The notes: generated by a model from the sequence alone, not told the origin. 47,983 nucleotides of DNA from Pseudanabaena mucicola FACHB-723 (GCF_014696385.1 NZ_JACJQB010000026.1:1-47983), one strand, 5' to 3'. Shown: positions 36,462 through 44,102, counted from the stretch's first letter. A program made the numbers and translations.

Positions 36462-37400
36462 TTAAAATATCTTCTTGGATTTGAGCTTTATCCATGCTCG
36501 AAAATACCCATATGCTTCACCGATGTTAATAACTATCCATGACATCAGGTATATTTTGATTTTTGTGGCTAAAGATATTTGCTGATGAGGAAATGGCAAC
36601 AGTTTCCAGTTTGGTTTACGAGGCGAGACTAGTATTTTAATGCATCTTAGTGGATGTTTCCATCCGTATTTACCAGCCCATTTGGAATTATGTTCACACA
36701 AGATAAAAGTTCCTTTCCCATTTCTTTTGGACTTATGCCACATTTCCTTAAAAGTTTGGCGAGGGGGATGCCAGACGATCGCCTTATCAGCATAGGCTAG
36801 AGTGATCCCCAATCGAGTCGCTCTCATCCCAAATTCCATGTCTTCAACTGATGCTTCAGGAAAAGTTTCGTTAAATGTACCAACCTTCTCAAAAACATCT
36901 CGTTTCACAAACAAGTTAGGTGTGATACAAGCACCTACACCATTTATTGCACTTTCTTGATCGTAGCAAAGTAGAGCCTCAATCAAAGAATAAATTGAAC
37001 TGTTACAGGTAAGAGATCTAATATTAATTCGCCCACCTACTCTATCTACCTTGTTGTCTTGCATACATTGAATACCTTGTCGTAACCAGTCAGATTCTGG
37101 AATACAATCACCATCAATAAAAGCAAGTATATTTCCCGTAGCAATCTCAATACCTTTATTGCGAGTGGCGGCAACACTTTGGATTTGGATTTGATTAACG
37201 ACTGTAATGTTAGAGAAATACGTGAATTTTTTAGCGATTTCTAATGAGTTATCGATTGAATTATTATCAACAATAATAATTTCTATTCTCTGTTCATTAT
37301 CTGGATTATCTTGAGATTGTAATGCTAAAATAAGATCTACAATATTAAATGAACAATTATATATAGGTGTGATAATGCTGACCGTAGGGTATTGATCCAT
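36462..37400 (-). CDS. Glycosyltransferase family 2
   Basis: A 312-residue inverting GT-A glycosyltransferase. N-terminal V-S-I-I-T-P-I-Y-N-C, V-D-N-N-S-I-D-N-S, the A-T-R-N-K-G-I-E block and the metal motif L-A-F-I-D-G-D-C-I-P are clear; F-P-E-A-S-V-E-D-M-E-F-G-M-R carries the catalytic E-D. A C-terminal hydrophobic helix (about 285-303) may tie it to the membrane. Spacing to its neighbours is 22 and 15 bp, so it belongs to the same unit. Donor unknown. Confidence 0.9.
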   Translation of the reverse strand: MDQYPTVSIITPIYNCSFNIVDLILALQSQDNPDNEQRIEIIIVDNNSIDNSLEIAKKFTYFSNITVVNQIQIQSVAATRNKGIEIATGNILAFIDGDCIPESDWLRQGIQCMQDNKVDRVGGRINIRSLTCNSSIYSLIEALLCYDQESAINGVGACITPNLFVKRDVFEKVGTFNETFPEASVEDMEFGMRATRLGITLAYADKAIVWHPPRQTFKEMWHKSKRNGKGTFILCEHNSKWAGKYGWKHPLRCIKILVSPRKPNWKLLPFPHQQISLATKIKIYLMSWIVINIGEAYGYFRAWIKLKSKKIF

Positions 37401-37415
37401 GTTGTTTAATTCTGC

Positions 37416-38366
37416 CTAAAAATATGTGATAAATCTGCGTTTGAACTCTGATACTCGCAATCGAAAAGACTGCGAGAAAAATCGCAGAAATGTTATAAAT
37501 ACAATTGGAACAAAATATTGACATCCGTAATATTTGATAAAACTTATGAGCCCTTTAAAATATGAGTATTCTGTTAAATGATAAACCAACCATACACGCC
37601 AAGATAAGAGAGATTGATGCGTAAACATTAGTCTAAAAATATCAAGAGTTTTCCCTTCTTGAATCAGCCAATTCTGAGGATTTAAATTAGAAAATCCTGA
37701 CAACATATTAAGGATTAAATACTGGTTGCTTACATATATTTTAAATCTCTGCTTCTGAACTTGAGTAATATAAATAAAGTCTCCAAGATAGTGAGGATAT
37801 AAGTTAGATTTTGGATATCCAGTTGTATCAATAACACTTCTGGGTAAGCATACAAAATTACCGTTCAACATATCACATTCCTCAATTTCATTCTGTGAAC
37901 AATTGATGGGTTCAAATAGGGGTTTACTTGGATATTTTAAAATTTGTTTGTTTTTTCGATGTCCTCCAAAAGCAATTTGCTGATAGTTTGTAGATTGATA
38001 ACCTTGATAGCCAATGATCGTCTTAGTATTTTGTTTGCAAAAAACAATTAGATTATTGATTGATTCTTTTGCTACTAAACAATCATCATTTAGCCAAATA
38101 AAATATTCTGCACCTTTTTCATAAGCATATTCCATCCCCTTTTTAATTGCACCTGTCCACCACAAATTACCATCTCCTTCTAATATAACCACTTCTGGAT
38201 AAAGAGATTTGATAGCTTCACTAGTGCCATCTGTTGAACCATCATCAACAACAATCACATAATACTTTGCAAGATCACCGTTATGCTCTAAGGTATTTAA
38301 GCAATTCAGAGTAATATCCTTACGGTTATGGACGGGAATGATAATGTGGATATTTTCTTTGATCAT
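37416..38366 (-). CDS. Glycosyltransferase family 2
   Basis: A 316-residue GT2 protein of the rhamnosyltransferase-like branch. Seen: I-H-I-I-I-P-V-H-N-R, V-V-D-D-G-S-T-D-G-T, G-D-G-N-L-W-W-T-G-A-I, the DxD-like W-L-N-D-D-C-L, and D-F-I-Y-I-T-Q-V. G-N-L-W-W-T-G is typical of this subgroup. It is the first full gene of the cluster on the minus strand and follows the broken ABC ATPase fragment by 52 bp, so the export ATPase that would serve this cluster in cis is missing in the window. Confidence 0.88.
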   Translation of the reverse strand: MIKENIHIIIPVHNRKDITLNCLNTLEHNGDLAKYYVIVVDDGSTDGTSEAIKSLYPEVVILEGDGNLWWTGAIKKGMEYAYEKGAEYFIWLNDDCLVAKESINNLIVFCKQNTKTIIGYQGYQSTNYQQIAFGGHRKNKQILKYPSKPLFEPINCSQNEIEECDMLNGNFVCLPRSVIDTTGYPKSNLYPHYLGDFIYITQVQKQRFKIYVSNQYLILNMLSGFSNLNPQNWLIQEGKTLDIFRLMFTHQSLLSWRVWLVYHLTEYSYFKGLISFIKYYGCQYFVPIVFITFLRFFSQSFRLRVSEFKRRFITYF

Positions 38367-38418
38367 ACTTAAGATTTGTTATTAATTAGATATCTTTAAT
38401 AATTTTATGAGTGGTATC

Positions 38419-38772
38419 TCAAACAAAAAATTTCCCAAGTTTTTTAAAATACTCTTGACGAAACAATAAATCTCTAATGACTAAAAAATATTTTCTCATC
38501 ACAGCATCAGGTAAAGTCAATTTCCCCACCCCATTGTGCCCAATAATGCCAACCCTGTCCCCCTGCTTGATCTCAAAAGACACATCCTTCAGCGCCCAAA
38601 ACTCCTCATGGGTAGGATTTGCAACCTTTTGATTAAAGTTAAAAATTCTTTGTGTTAAAGACCTTGCTCCATTTGCGATCGCATCCCGTAAAGTCACATT
38701 ACTATTCTGCGCCTGATGTCCAATCACATAGCGCTTACTCAAATTTTCGACCTTGATCACAGTATCGGACAT
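38419..38772 (-). pseudogene. 5' fragment of a Wzt-type polysaccharide ABC ATPase, copy 1
   Basis: Residues 1-84 are the N-terminus of a polysaccharide/O-antigen export ATPase: [10 protein letters not shown], the [13 protein letters not shown] block and G-D-R-V-G-I-I-G. The P-loop is damaged, G-H-N-G-V-G-K-L-T where G-x-x-G-x-G-K-S-T is expected. From about residue 88 the protein leaves the family and ends after some 30 unrelated residues ([12 protein letters not shown]). No Q loop, signature or Walker B. It begins 2 bp after the HTH gene stop. Compare copy 2. Confidence 0.85.
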
Positions 38773-38774
38773 AT

Positions 38775-39110
38775 TTAACTTAAAACCGCCAAAACTTGTT
38801 CAGGAAACCGATCTAATACCTTTAAAAGTGCCTTAGCCGTACCAACAGGATAGCGCTTGCCATGCTCCCAGTTATTTACAGTATCCACCGAAACACTAAT
38901 CAACCGAGAAAATTCTATTTGACTTAACCCCAATCGAGATCGCACTCGACGCACAAATTTCGCCATTTCCTGCATCGTTTCCGCATCATCTAGAGCCTGT
39001 TGCAACGCAATCTCTTCATCCGTAGTTGCATCAACCCGCACAGGATCAATACGTCCGATTTCAAAAAAAGCAGTATCAGTAGGATCAATCCTTAGCCTTG
39101 TCATTTTCAT
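38775..39110 (-). CDS. XRE-type HTH antitoxin partner of BrnT
   Basis: A 111-residue protein with a helix-turn-helix of the XRE class in its second half ([18 protein letters not shown] and N-W-E-H-G-K-R-Y-P). It overlaps the BrnT-like toxin gene by 26 bp, the usual coupling of a toxin-antitoxin pair. Classic BrnA antitoxins have a ribbon-helix-helix, so this would be a BrnT with an HTH partner; the protein probably both neutralises the toxin and represses its own promoter. That role is inferred from family and layout. Confidence 0.8.
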   Translation of the reverse strand: MKMTRLRIDPTDTAFFEIGRIDPVRVDATTDEEIALQQALDDAETMQEMAKFVRRVRSRLGLSQIEFSRLISVSVDTVNNWEHGKRYPVGTAKALLKVLDRFPEQVLAVLS

Positions 39111-39366
39111 ATAGTTTGACCTCTCTAGAGTTGGCTTTACGGGCTGAAATAATCCGAATCACATCCTTACGGTAAGTATAGATCACAACAAACAAGCGAT
39201 TATCGATCATCCCCATTAGTTGATAACGGTTTTCTCCATAGCTATACCTCCTATCAAGATGAATAATGCGATCGCGATCAAAAAATGCTCTTACTGCATA
39301 GGCAAAATCAAAACCCCTATCTCTGAAGCATCTTTCGTTCTTAAAATCGTCCCACTCGAAATCCAT
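39085..39366 (-). CDS. BrnT family toxin
   Basis: A 93-residue protein of the BrnT type, RelE-fold ribonuclease toxins. The family string is visible: F-E-W-D-D-F-K-N-E near the N-terminus, F-F-D-R-D-R-I, Y-G-E-N-R-Y-Q-L-M-G and the C-terminal I-R-I-I-S-A-R-K-A-N-S-R-E, with Y-E-N at the end. All the conserved blocks are there, so it is probably functional. It starts 6 bp after the end of the second ATPase fragment and overlaps its HTH antitoxin by 26 bp. Toxin first, antitoxin second, as in brnTA. Confidence 0.85.
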   Translation of the reverse strand: MDFEWDDFKNERCFRDRGFDFAYAVRAFFDRDRIIHLDRRYSYGENRYQLMGMIDNRLFVVIYTYRKDVIRIISARKANSREVKLYENDKAKD

Positions 39367-39372
39367 AGATCC

Positions 39373-39591
39373 CTATGTCAAATTAACATCGCATTTCAGT
39401 ACATCCTTCAGCGCCCAAAACTCCTCATGGGTAGGATCTTCAAACTTTTGACTAGGGTTGAAAGACCTTTTTTTTAAAGACCTTGCACTATCTGCGATCG
39501 CATACCGCAAAGTCACATTACTATTCTGCGCCTGATGCCCAATCACATAGCGCTTACTCAGATTTTCAACCTTGATTACCGTATCCGACAT
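39373..39591 (-). pseudogene. 5' fragment of the same ABC ATPase, copy 2, fused to a DUF29 tail
   Basis: The first 64 residues repeat the N-terminus of copy 1 ([15 protein letters not shown] and E-E-F-W-A-L-K-D-V) with close DNA identity over about 185 bp. After L-K-D-V the frame continues L-K-C-D-V-N-L-T and stops. Bases 39373-39407 align with the last 35 bases of the DUF29 remnant at 40325-40359 (D-V-L-E-R-D-I-N-L-T), including the same TAG stop. The P-loop is absent. So this is a fusion of an ATPase 5' end and a DUF29 3' end. It starts 6 bp after the HEPN gene stop. Confidence 0.85.
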
Positions 39592-39597
39592 ATTTAG

Positions 39598-39993
39598 CTA
39601 GAAATTTTTTGGTAATAACTTAATCACAAAACTTAAAACCGAATCAGCCATTATCAAAGTCTCTTCTGCCTCAGATATATCAGGCGCAACTATATCACTA
39701 GGATATCGGAACTCTGTTGCATAGGGGGTAAGAACTTCTGCTGAAGTCCGTAATATCTCAAAACTAGGATCAAAATCAAGGCAACTTTCTAACAACACAA
39801 CAAGATTATGTGTTTTTTACAAGGTAACTTGTTGATACACCAAATAAGCCTTTAACGCTTTCTCCGCAGATTGTTGGCAATGATAAACGACAACATCGAA
39901 AAATTCATGGTCAAACAATACTTTAGCTGATTCTAAATCTCGCTGACTTTTGAACAACCAATCTTGTATTTCCTGATAAAGCTCATCATCCAT
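39598..39993 (-). pseudogene. HEPN domain gene with in-frame premature stop
   Basis: A 132-codon HEPN frame (MNT partner, potential RNase toxin) is cut by TAA at codon 59 (39817-39819). The frame is the same on both sides: L58, stop, then K-T-H-N-L-V-V-L-L-E-S-C, the family K-T-H-(D/N)-L motif. Codon 59 reads as a single-base change of CAA (Gln). The upstream 58 residues end at Y-Q-Q-V-T-L and lack the conserved His of the active motif. The ATG at 39993 overlaps the MNT stop by 8 bp. The downstream piece could restart at a GTG (39798). Confidence 0.82.
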
Positions 39994-40312
39994 AGAGAAT
40001 CTTCCCATCATGAATAACTCGACTTATCAAGGAACTTTTCACCTTGATCTTCCTTGTTACCTCCTCTCGCGTTACGACAATCACATCAGTAGGTATTCTA
40101 AGTCCACGCAAAGCCCTATAAGCTGAACGCGATCGCCGATAGCGTGGCTCATCAGAATGCGACACAATCACCATCAAGTCAATGTCGCTATCCTCATTAG
40201 GTTCACCATAGGCATAGGAGCCAAACAAAATTATCTGCTCTGGGTTCAGAGTTGCCGCCAGCTTTTGAGTAATCTGCCCTAATAACTCACTGGTTACTTG
40301 TTGCATCATCAA
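39986..40312 (-). CDS. MNT-type nucleotidyltransferase (HEPN partner)
   Basis: A 108-residue minimal nucleotidyltransferase. The signature G31-S-Y-A-Y-G36 followed by S42-D-I-D-L, the G-S-x10-D-x-D metal and nucleotide site, is complete. In MNT/HEPN modules this enzyme AMPylates or otherwise silences the HEPN toxin, so it acts as the antitoxin. The HEPN gene downstream overlaps it by 8 bp, as expected for the pair, but is broken here, so this gene may be a left-over. DUF29 remnant 12 bp upstream. Confidence 0.88.
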   Translation of the reverse strand: MMMQQVTSELLGQITQKLAATLNPEQIILFGSYAYGEPNEDSDIDLMVIVSHSDEPRYRRSRSAYRALRGLRIPTDVIVVTREEVTRKIKVKSSLISRVIHDGKILYG

Positions 40313-40324
40313 ATCACTTTATAA

Positions 40325-40591
40325 CTAAGTCAAATTAATATCACGTTCCAACACATCGGCGATCGCATAAGGACAAACCACAGGCATATCTAAATCTGTG
40401 TCAATGATTGCATCCAATCGAGCAATTTTGTACACATCGCACAAATATTCATCAGTTAAATATCGCTTTAAGCTGGGACTATCCCTTAGATAATCATCAA
40501 TATGCAGTCTCTCTATTTGAATCGTTCCCAACCAACTCGGCACTGAACCGTTAAAGAATGATCGACGTATTTGCGTCTTTTTCGTTTGCAT
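40325..40591 (-). pseudogene. DUF29 C-terminal fragment
   Basis: An 88-residue frame whose residues about 28-88 match the second half of DUF29: D-S-P-S-L-K-R-Y-L, I-A-R-L-D-A-I, and C-P-Y-A-I-A-D-V-L-E-R-D-I. The first half of the family (Y-x-x-D-F-x-L-W and L-L-E-E-I blocks, see the gene at 1263) is missing and the first 25 residues look unrelated. Either a truncated gene or a divergent short form; truncation is more likely. Its last 35 bases recur at 39373-39407. Confidence 0.7.
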
Positions 40592-40640
40592 GAAATGGAC
40601 GTTTCAGAACCCATCCCCGATTAGCTGACCAGTGCCCCTA

Positions 40641-40680
40641 AGAAGCGAGTTGCGGCGCAAAGCGCCGCAACTCATCTTCT
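40641..40680. terminator. Hairpin between the DUF29 remnant and the acidic HTH gene
   Basis: Core arms 40647-40658 and 40662-40673 pair perfectly over 12 bp around an AAA loop; with a small internal bulge the stem extends to 40641-40680. It lies in the 221-bp divergent gap 40592-40812; the rest of the gap, towards 40812, should contain the promoter of the HTH gene. Otherwise nothing found there. Confidence 0.5.
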
Positions 40681-40812
40681 GGTTTTGTGTCCTAATAAGA
40701 TTGGCAACAGCTATAGCTTTACAAATAGTTGCGTACTAAAACTCTAACCCATACGCTCAAGCGTTAAGATAGTCATTGGTTCGTAGATGCGGTTTCGGGA
40801 TATCCCAACTCA

Positions 40813-41652
40813 ATGGCTGTTAAACTTGCGCTGAATGATAAACAAGAAATACTTCGCCTCTATCGTGAGTCTGATGCGACCACGACCCAGTTGGCGAAGC
40901 AGTTTGGCATTAGTACGAGTACAGTCTTGCGACTGCTACAAGAGCTAATTCCTGCTGAGGAGTATCGACAATTGGTCAGTCAGAAGAAGGCTGAAGGTAA
41001 AAGAGGATCGCGGATTAGTCATGAAGTGGTAAGTTTTCAGGTAAATCAACTGGCGTTGATTCCTGACGATTTGTCAATGGCTGCCGACGATCGCAATCAT
41101 AATTTTGACCAAGGTGATGAAACGGCGATCGCAATGGATGACTTAGATGAGACCCTAGATATAACAGATAGCGACATCGAAGAAGAGTTAGATGATGATG
41201 ACGATGAAGCTGAGGATGATTTAGTCGATGAAGATAACCTAGAAGATCTGGGTGAAGATGAGCTAGAAGACTTTGCCGACGAAGATAGCGAGTCTAGCTT
41301 GCCGATGTTTGCAGAGCTAAGTGGTGGTCATAGCCTCACCGAAAGCCTTGAAATACTGCCGCTCGATCGGGCAGATCTGCCATTGATTTGCTATATCGTT
41401 GTTGATCGCATTGCCGAGATTATTACCCGTCCACTCAAAGACTTTAAGGATCTTGGTGCAATTCCACCTGAAGAGTCCATGTCAAAGACGATTCCTATTT
41501 TTGACAATCATCGGGTGGCCAGAAGATTTTCGTATCACAATCAGCGTGTGATCAAGTTTCCTAGCAATTTGATTCATATTACCCGTCCCCAACTTGTGCA
41601 GAAGGGCATCACCCGCATTTTATTTAGCGGTCAAGTGTATACATTGAACTAG
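40813..41652 (+). CDS. HTH protein with long acidic linker, cyanobacterial conserved
   Basis: A 279-residue protein. Residues about 8-45 form a helix-turn-helix of the transposase/regulator kind (T-Q-L-A-K-Q-F-G-I-S-T-S-T-V-L-R-L-L). Residues about 112-165 are almost only Asp and Glu. The C-terminal 110 residues (about 170-279) form a separate, well-ordered-looking domain: L-P-L-I-C-Y-I-V-V-D-R-I-A-E, R-V-A-R-R-F-S-Y and L-F-S-G-Q-V-Y. I know similar proteins as uncharacterised in cyanobacteria. The HTH suggests DNA binding; the acidic middle could mimic DNA or attract basic partners. Ends 36 bp before the next gene. Confidence 0.65.
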   Translation: MAVKLALNDKQEILRLYRESDATTTQLAKQFGISTSTVLRLLQELIPAEEYRQLVSQKKAEGKRGSRISHEVVSFQVNQLALIPDDLSMAADDRNHNFDQGDETAIAMDDLDETLDITDSDIEEELDDDDDEAEDDLVDEDNLEDLGEDELEDFADEDSESSLPMFAELSGGHSLTESLEILPLDRADLPLICYIVVDRIAEIITRPLKDFKDLGAIPPEESMSKTIPIFDNHRVARRFSYHNQRVIKFPSNLIHITRPQLVQKGITRILFSGQVYTLN

Positions 41653-41661
41653 CGTTATCGC

Positions 41662-41691
41662 CACAAGTCCCACTTAATCGCGGGACTTGTG
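41662..41691. repeat. 10-bp inverted repeat that contains the SirB1 gene start
   Basis: Perfect arms 41662-41671 and 41682-41691 (CACAAGTCCC paired with GGGACTTGTG), 10-nt loop. The GTG start assigned to the next gene (41689-41691) is the end of the right arm. Without a T run it is unlikely to be a classic terminator and could hide the start from ribosomes. Confidence 0.6.
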
Positions 41692-42558
41692 ACAACAAGT
41701 ATTGATAAGGATCTTGATAAGAATACTGTGTTAACTCTTTCGCCAGCGAGGCAGAAATTTTGGCAAATTGCCCATACGCCTGATTCCCAAATGACGGTTG
41801 ACCATTTGCTCGAAGGGGCTTTGGCGATCGCATGGGAAGAATATCCACGTATGGATTTAGGGCATTATCGAGAAATTTGCGATCGCATGGTGGCGGATTT
41901 ACAACCCCGCATTGCCAAAATCCCTTACCCGCTCAAGGTGGTACAGGAAATTAATCAATACCTATTTGTGGAGCTGGGCTTTAGGGGCAATGACCATGAC
42001 TATTACGAGCCTCGCAATAGCTTTATTAATGATGTATTAGATCGGCGGTTGGGGATTCCCCTATCGCTATCATTGATTTACATATTGGTGGGCGATCGAT
42101 TGGGTTTTCCCATGGATGGCGTGAGTTTCCCCGGCCATTTTATTATTCGTCCGCAACATCCTGACCTAGAGATTTTTATTGATCCTTACAATAAAGGCGA
42201 AATCCTTTTTCCTGAAGATTGTGCGGCAAAGCTGACGCAGCTCTATGGCTACGAAATTCCGTTGCAGCCTGAATATTTGCAGCCTGTTACGGTGCGCCGC
42301 ATCCTCGATCGCATGTTGAATAACCTCAAGCTGATCTACTTGCGCCGCCGTGACCCTGCTAAAGCATTGGCAGCTATTGAACGATCGCTAATGCTTAATC
42401 CTGATGTGCCTACCCAGTGGCGCGATCGTGGCTTAATTTGCTATCAACTTGACCGCCACACTGAGGCAAGAATTGATCTGGAAAACTATTTGCAGCATGT
42501 CCCCTATGCCGAGGATAGCCGCATCATTTTGCAGCTAATTGCGGAAATGAAGGGTTAG
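41689..42558 (+). CDS. SirB1 family protein (transglutaminase-like plus TPR)
   Basis: A 289-residue protein of the SirB1/YchA type. The transglutaminase-like domain covers about 40-190 (Y-Y-E-P-R-N-S-F-I-N-D-V-L-D-R-R-L-G-I-P-L-S-L-S, F-P-G-H-F-I-I-R); the S-L-S-L position stands where a catalytic residue would be, and I see no Cys there. TPR-like repeats follow (about 215-285, A-L-A-A-I-E-R-S-L-M-L-N-P). Family function is not settled. GTG at 41689 is used; another GTG at 41728 and an ATG at 41791 are in frame. Confidence 0.83.
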   Translation: MTTSIDKDLDKNTVLTLSPARQKFWQIAHTPDSQMTVDHLLEGALAIAWEEYPRMDLGHYREICDRMVADLQPRIAKIPYPLKVVQEINQYLFVELGFRGNDHDYYEPRNSFINDVLDRRLGIPLSLSLIYILVGDRLGFPMDGVSFPGHFIIRPQHPDLEIFIDPYNKGEILFPEDCAAKLTQLYGYEIPLQPEYLQPVTVRRILDRMLNNLKLIYLRRRDPAKALAAIERSLMLNPDVPTQWRDRGLICYQLDRHTEARIDLENYLQHVPYAEDSRIILQLIAEMKG

Positions 42559-42563
42559 ACACT

Positions 42564-43460
42564 TTACTTTAATAAGTCTTGAAGTGCGATCGCAAATTTA
42601 GCGCGATCTTGCCAACCCGTATAGGCACTGTAAACACAGCGCTCATCAACGCTGATGAAAACATGAACTATTTGCAGAGGATTTGTCCATGTCCAGAGCT
42701 TGATTCCCTCTGGATAGGTTTTGAGCAACTTTGCCTTTTTAAAATTTTGATTATGCGTTTCCGTTAAATCTTGCGATCGCAATTTAGCGATTAGCTGTGA
42801 GGCAAGGTCATTCGCCATCGGTGCGATCGTCGGATTTGCCCAAAACTGACGGATTGCGGCGGCGACTCGCGGATGATTTTTGAGGGTGGCATGACGAATC
42901 CCATCCAGATAGACCATGCTGGCATGGGTAAACTGCGAACAACCCACTGGCACAGTACCATCGGTATGATTGCCAATATCGCCAACGATCGAAAGGGTGG
43001 GGACTTGGGCAGCAACTGCCTCCGCAATCAGGCGACGATTTGTGCCGAGGTCGCGGGCAATCAGGGGAAATAGGCGCAAAGGGTCGTAAAGTCGTCCTAG
43101 ATCGGAGCCGCCCACAGGTGAACCGACCACAACGAGGCTATGGACTTGGGGCAACCATTCAGGATGCCGATGCAAAAGCTCTAGCCAGATCAGTCCGCCC
43201 ATGGAATGCCCCACAATCCGCCATGGCAAATCGGGATGTTTAAGCAGCACCGACCGCGCCACTTGTTCCACCTTTGTGATTAACGGCTCAATCATCAACC
43301 AAGTATCGATGATGCCAAGATCGGGGGCATAGATCAGGGTGTTTTCCCGTGATAGGGCGCGAGCCAAGTTGGTAATGTCTTTGGGAATATCTGCCCAGCC
43401 ATGCTGAGCAAATAACACAAAGGGCTGACTTGAATTGTGGGTTGACAAATTCGCAGACAT
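42564..43460 (-). CDS. Alpha/beta hydrolase
   Basis: A 298-residue serine hydrolase. The nucleophile elbow is G-H-S-M-G-G (about residues 86-91), preceded by an oxyanion-hole region Q-H-G-W-A-D, and a plausible catalytic Asp lies in I-V-G-D-I-G-N-H-T-D-G-T. The C-terminal 90 residues are not typical of the fold and look like a separate small domain. Substrate unknown. It is 6 bp downstream of the peroxiredoxin gene's stop, suggesting an operon with it. Confidence 0.82.
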   Translation of the reverse strand: MSANLSTHNSSQPFVLFAQHGWADIPKDITNLARALSRENTLIYAPDLGIIDTWLMIEPLITKVEQVARSVLLKHPDLPWRIVGHSMGGLIWLELLHRHPEWLPQVHSLVVVGSPVGGSDLGRLYDPLRLFPLIARDLGTNRRLIAEAVAAQVPTLSIVGDIGNHTDGTVPVGCSQFTHASMVYLDGIRHATLKNHPRVAAAIRQFWANPTIAPMANDLASQLIAKLRSQDLTETHNQNFKKAKLLKTYPEGIKLWTWTNPLQIVHVFISVDERCVYSAYTGWQDRAKFAIALQDLLK

Positions 43461-43465
43461 AAATT

Positions 43466-44032
43466 TTAGCTAAATTTAATCGTTGCCATGCCCTCTTGCC
43501 AATCGGCGGGGCAGACTTCATTTTGATGACGCTGTGTGTGCTGAATGGCTTTAAGGGTGCGGATAGTTTCATCAATGCTGCGTCCAAAGGCAAGATTATT
43601 AATCGTTGCATGTTGAACGATCCCTGATTTATCAATGATAAACAAACCCCGCAGAGCCACACCTGCCACGGGATCAAGTACGTTAAAGGAAGTTGCGATC
43701 GCCTTTGTTAAATCGGAAACCAATGGACATTTAATATCGCCGCCCAAACCGCCATCGGCAAGAGATGTCTGAATCCAAGCCAGATGGGCGTATTGACTAT
43801 CCACAGAAATACCAATTACCTCAGTATTGAGTCTCGCAAATTCGTCGTAGCGATCGCTAAAGGCAATTACTTCTGTGGGGCAGACGAAGGTAAAGTCGAG
43901 GGGATAAAAAAACAGCACCACATACTTTTGCTGTTGATAACTAGACAGCCGAATTTTTGTAAATTCCTGATCGACAACCGCATCCGCCTCAAAATCTGGA
44001 GCAGGATTGCCCACACGCAAAAATTCTGCCAT
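43466..44032 (-). CDS. 2-Cys peroxiredoxin
   Basis: A 188-residue typical 2-Cys peroxiredoxin (AhpC/Prx1 type), which reduces H2O2 and organic peroxides with electrons from thioredoxin. The peroxidatic Cys51 is in F-T-F-V-C-P-T-E and the resolving Cys is in E-V-C-P-A-D-W near the C-terminus. The A-F-S-D-R-Y-D-E-F and [12 protein letters not shown] segments agree. I start at the ATG 44032 (M-A-E-F-L-R-V-G); 23 more open codons upstream run into a hairpin and are not Prx-like. Confidence 0.94.
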   Translation of the reverse strand: MAEFLRVGNPAPDFEADAVVDQEFTKIRLSSYQQQKYVVLFFYPLDFTFVCPTEVIAFSDRYDEFARLNTEVIGISVDSQYAHLAWIQTSLADGGLGGDIKCPLVSDLTKAIATSFNVLDPVAGVALRGLFIIDKSGIVQHATINNLAFGRSIDETIRTLKAIQHTQRHQNEVCPADWQEGMATIKFS

Positions 44033-44071
44033 AACGCATTTAATCTCAACAAACTGATCTAGATTTTCGCA

Positions 44072-44102
44072 TTTGCAAGCCTGCCTGCGGTGGGCTTGCA
44101 AA
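44072..44102. repeat. Hairpin in the peroxiredoxin leader
   Basis: Arms 44072-44081 and 44093-44102 pair over 10 bp, extendable by G-T pairs towards the loop. It lies 40 bp upstream of the peroxiredoxin start, in its presumed 5' untranslated region, and could affect expression. Confidence 0.5.

Noticed and set aside
34312-38674. HIP1 (GCGATCGC) desert as proof of horizontal transfer
   Set aside because: Another stretch, about 4595-10155, which holds core genes such as mtnP and hslO, also shows no exact octamer by eye, so absence of HIP1 alone is not evidence of transfer.
39085-40312. A new multi-component defence system made of MNT, HEPN, BrnT and HTH acting together
   Set aside because: Each pair is a known two-gene toxin-antitoxin type with its own overlap, and the HEPN gene is broken; the mosaic is of interest for its structure, not as one joint system.
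40641-40680. Possible CRISPR or REP-type repeat unit
   Set aside because: Hairpins across the window differ in stem sequence and are not arranged as regularly spaced copies with spacers; no CRISPR array is seen.
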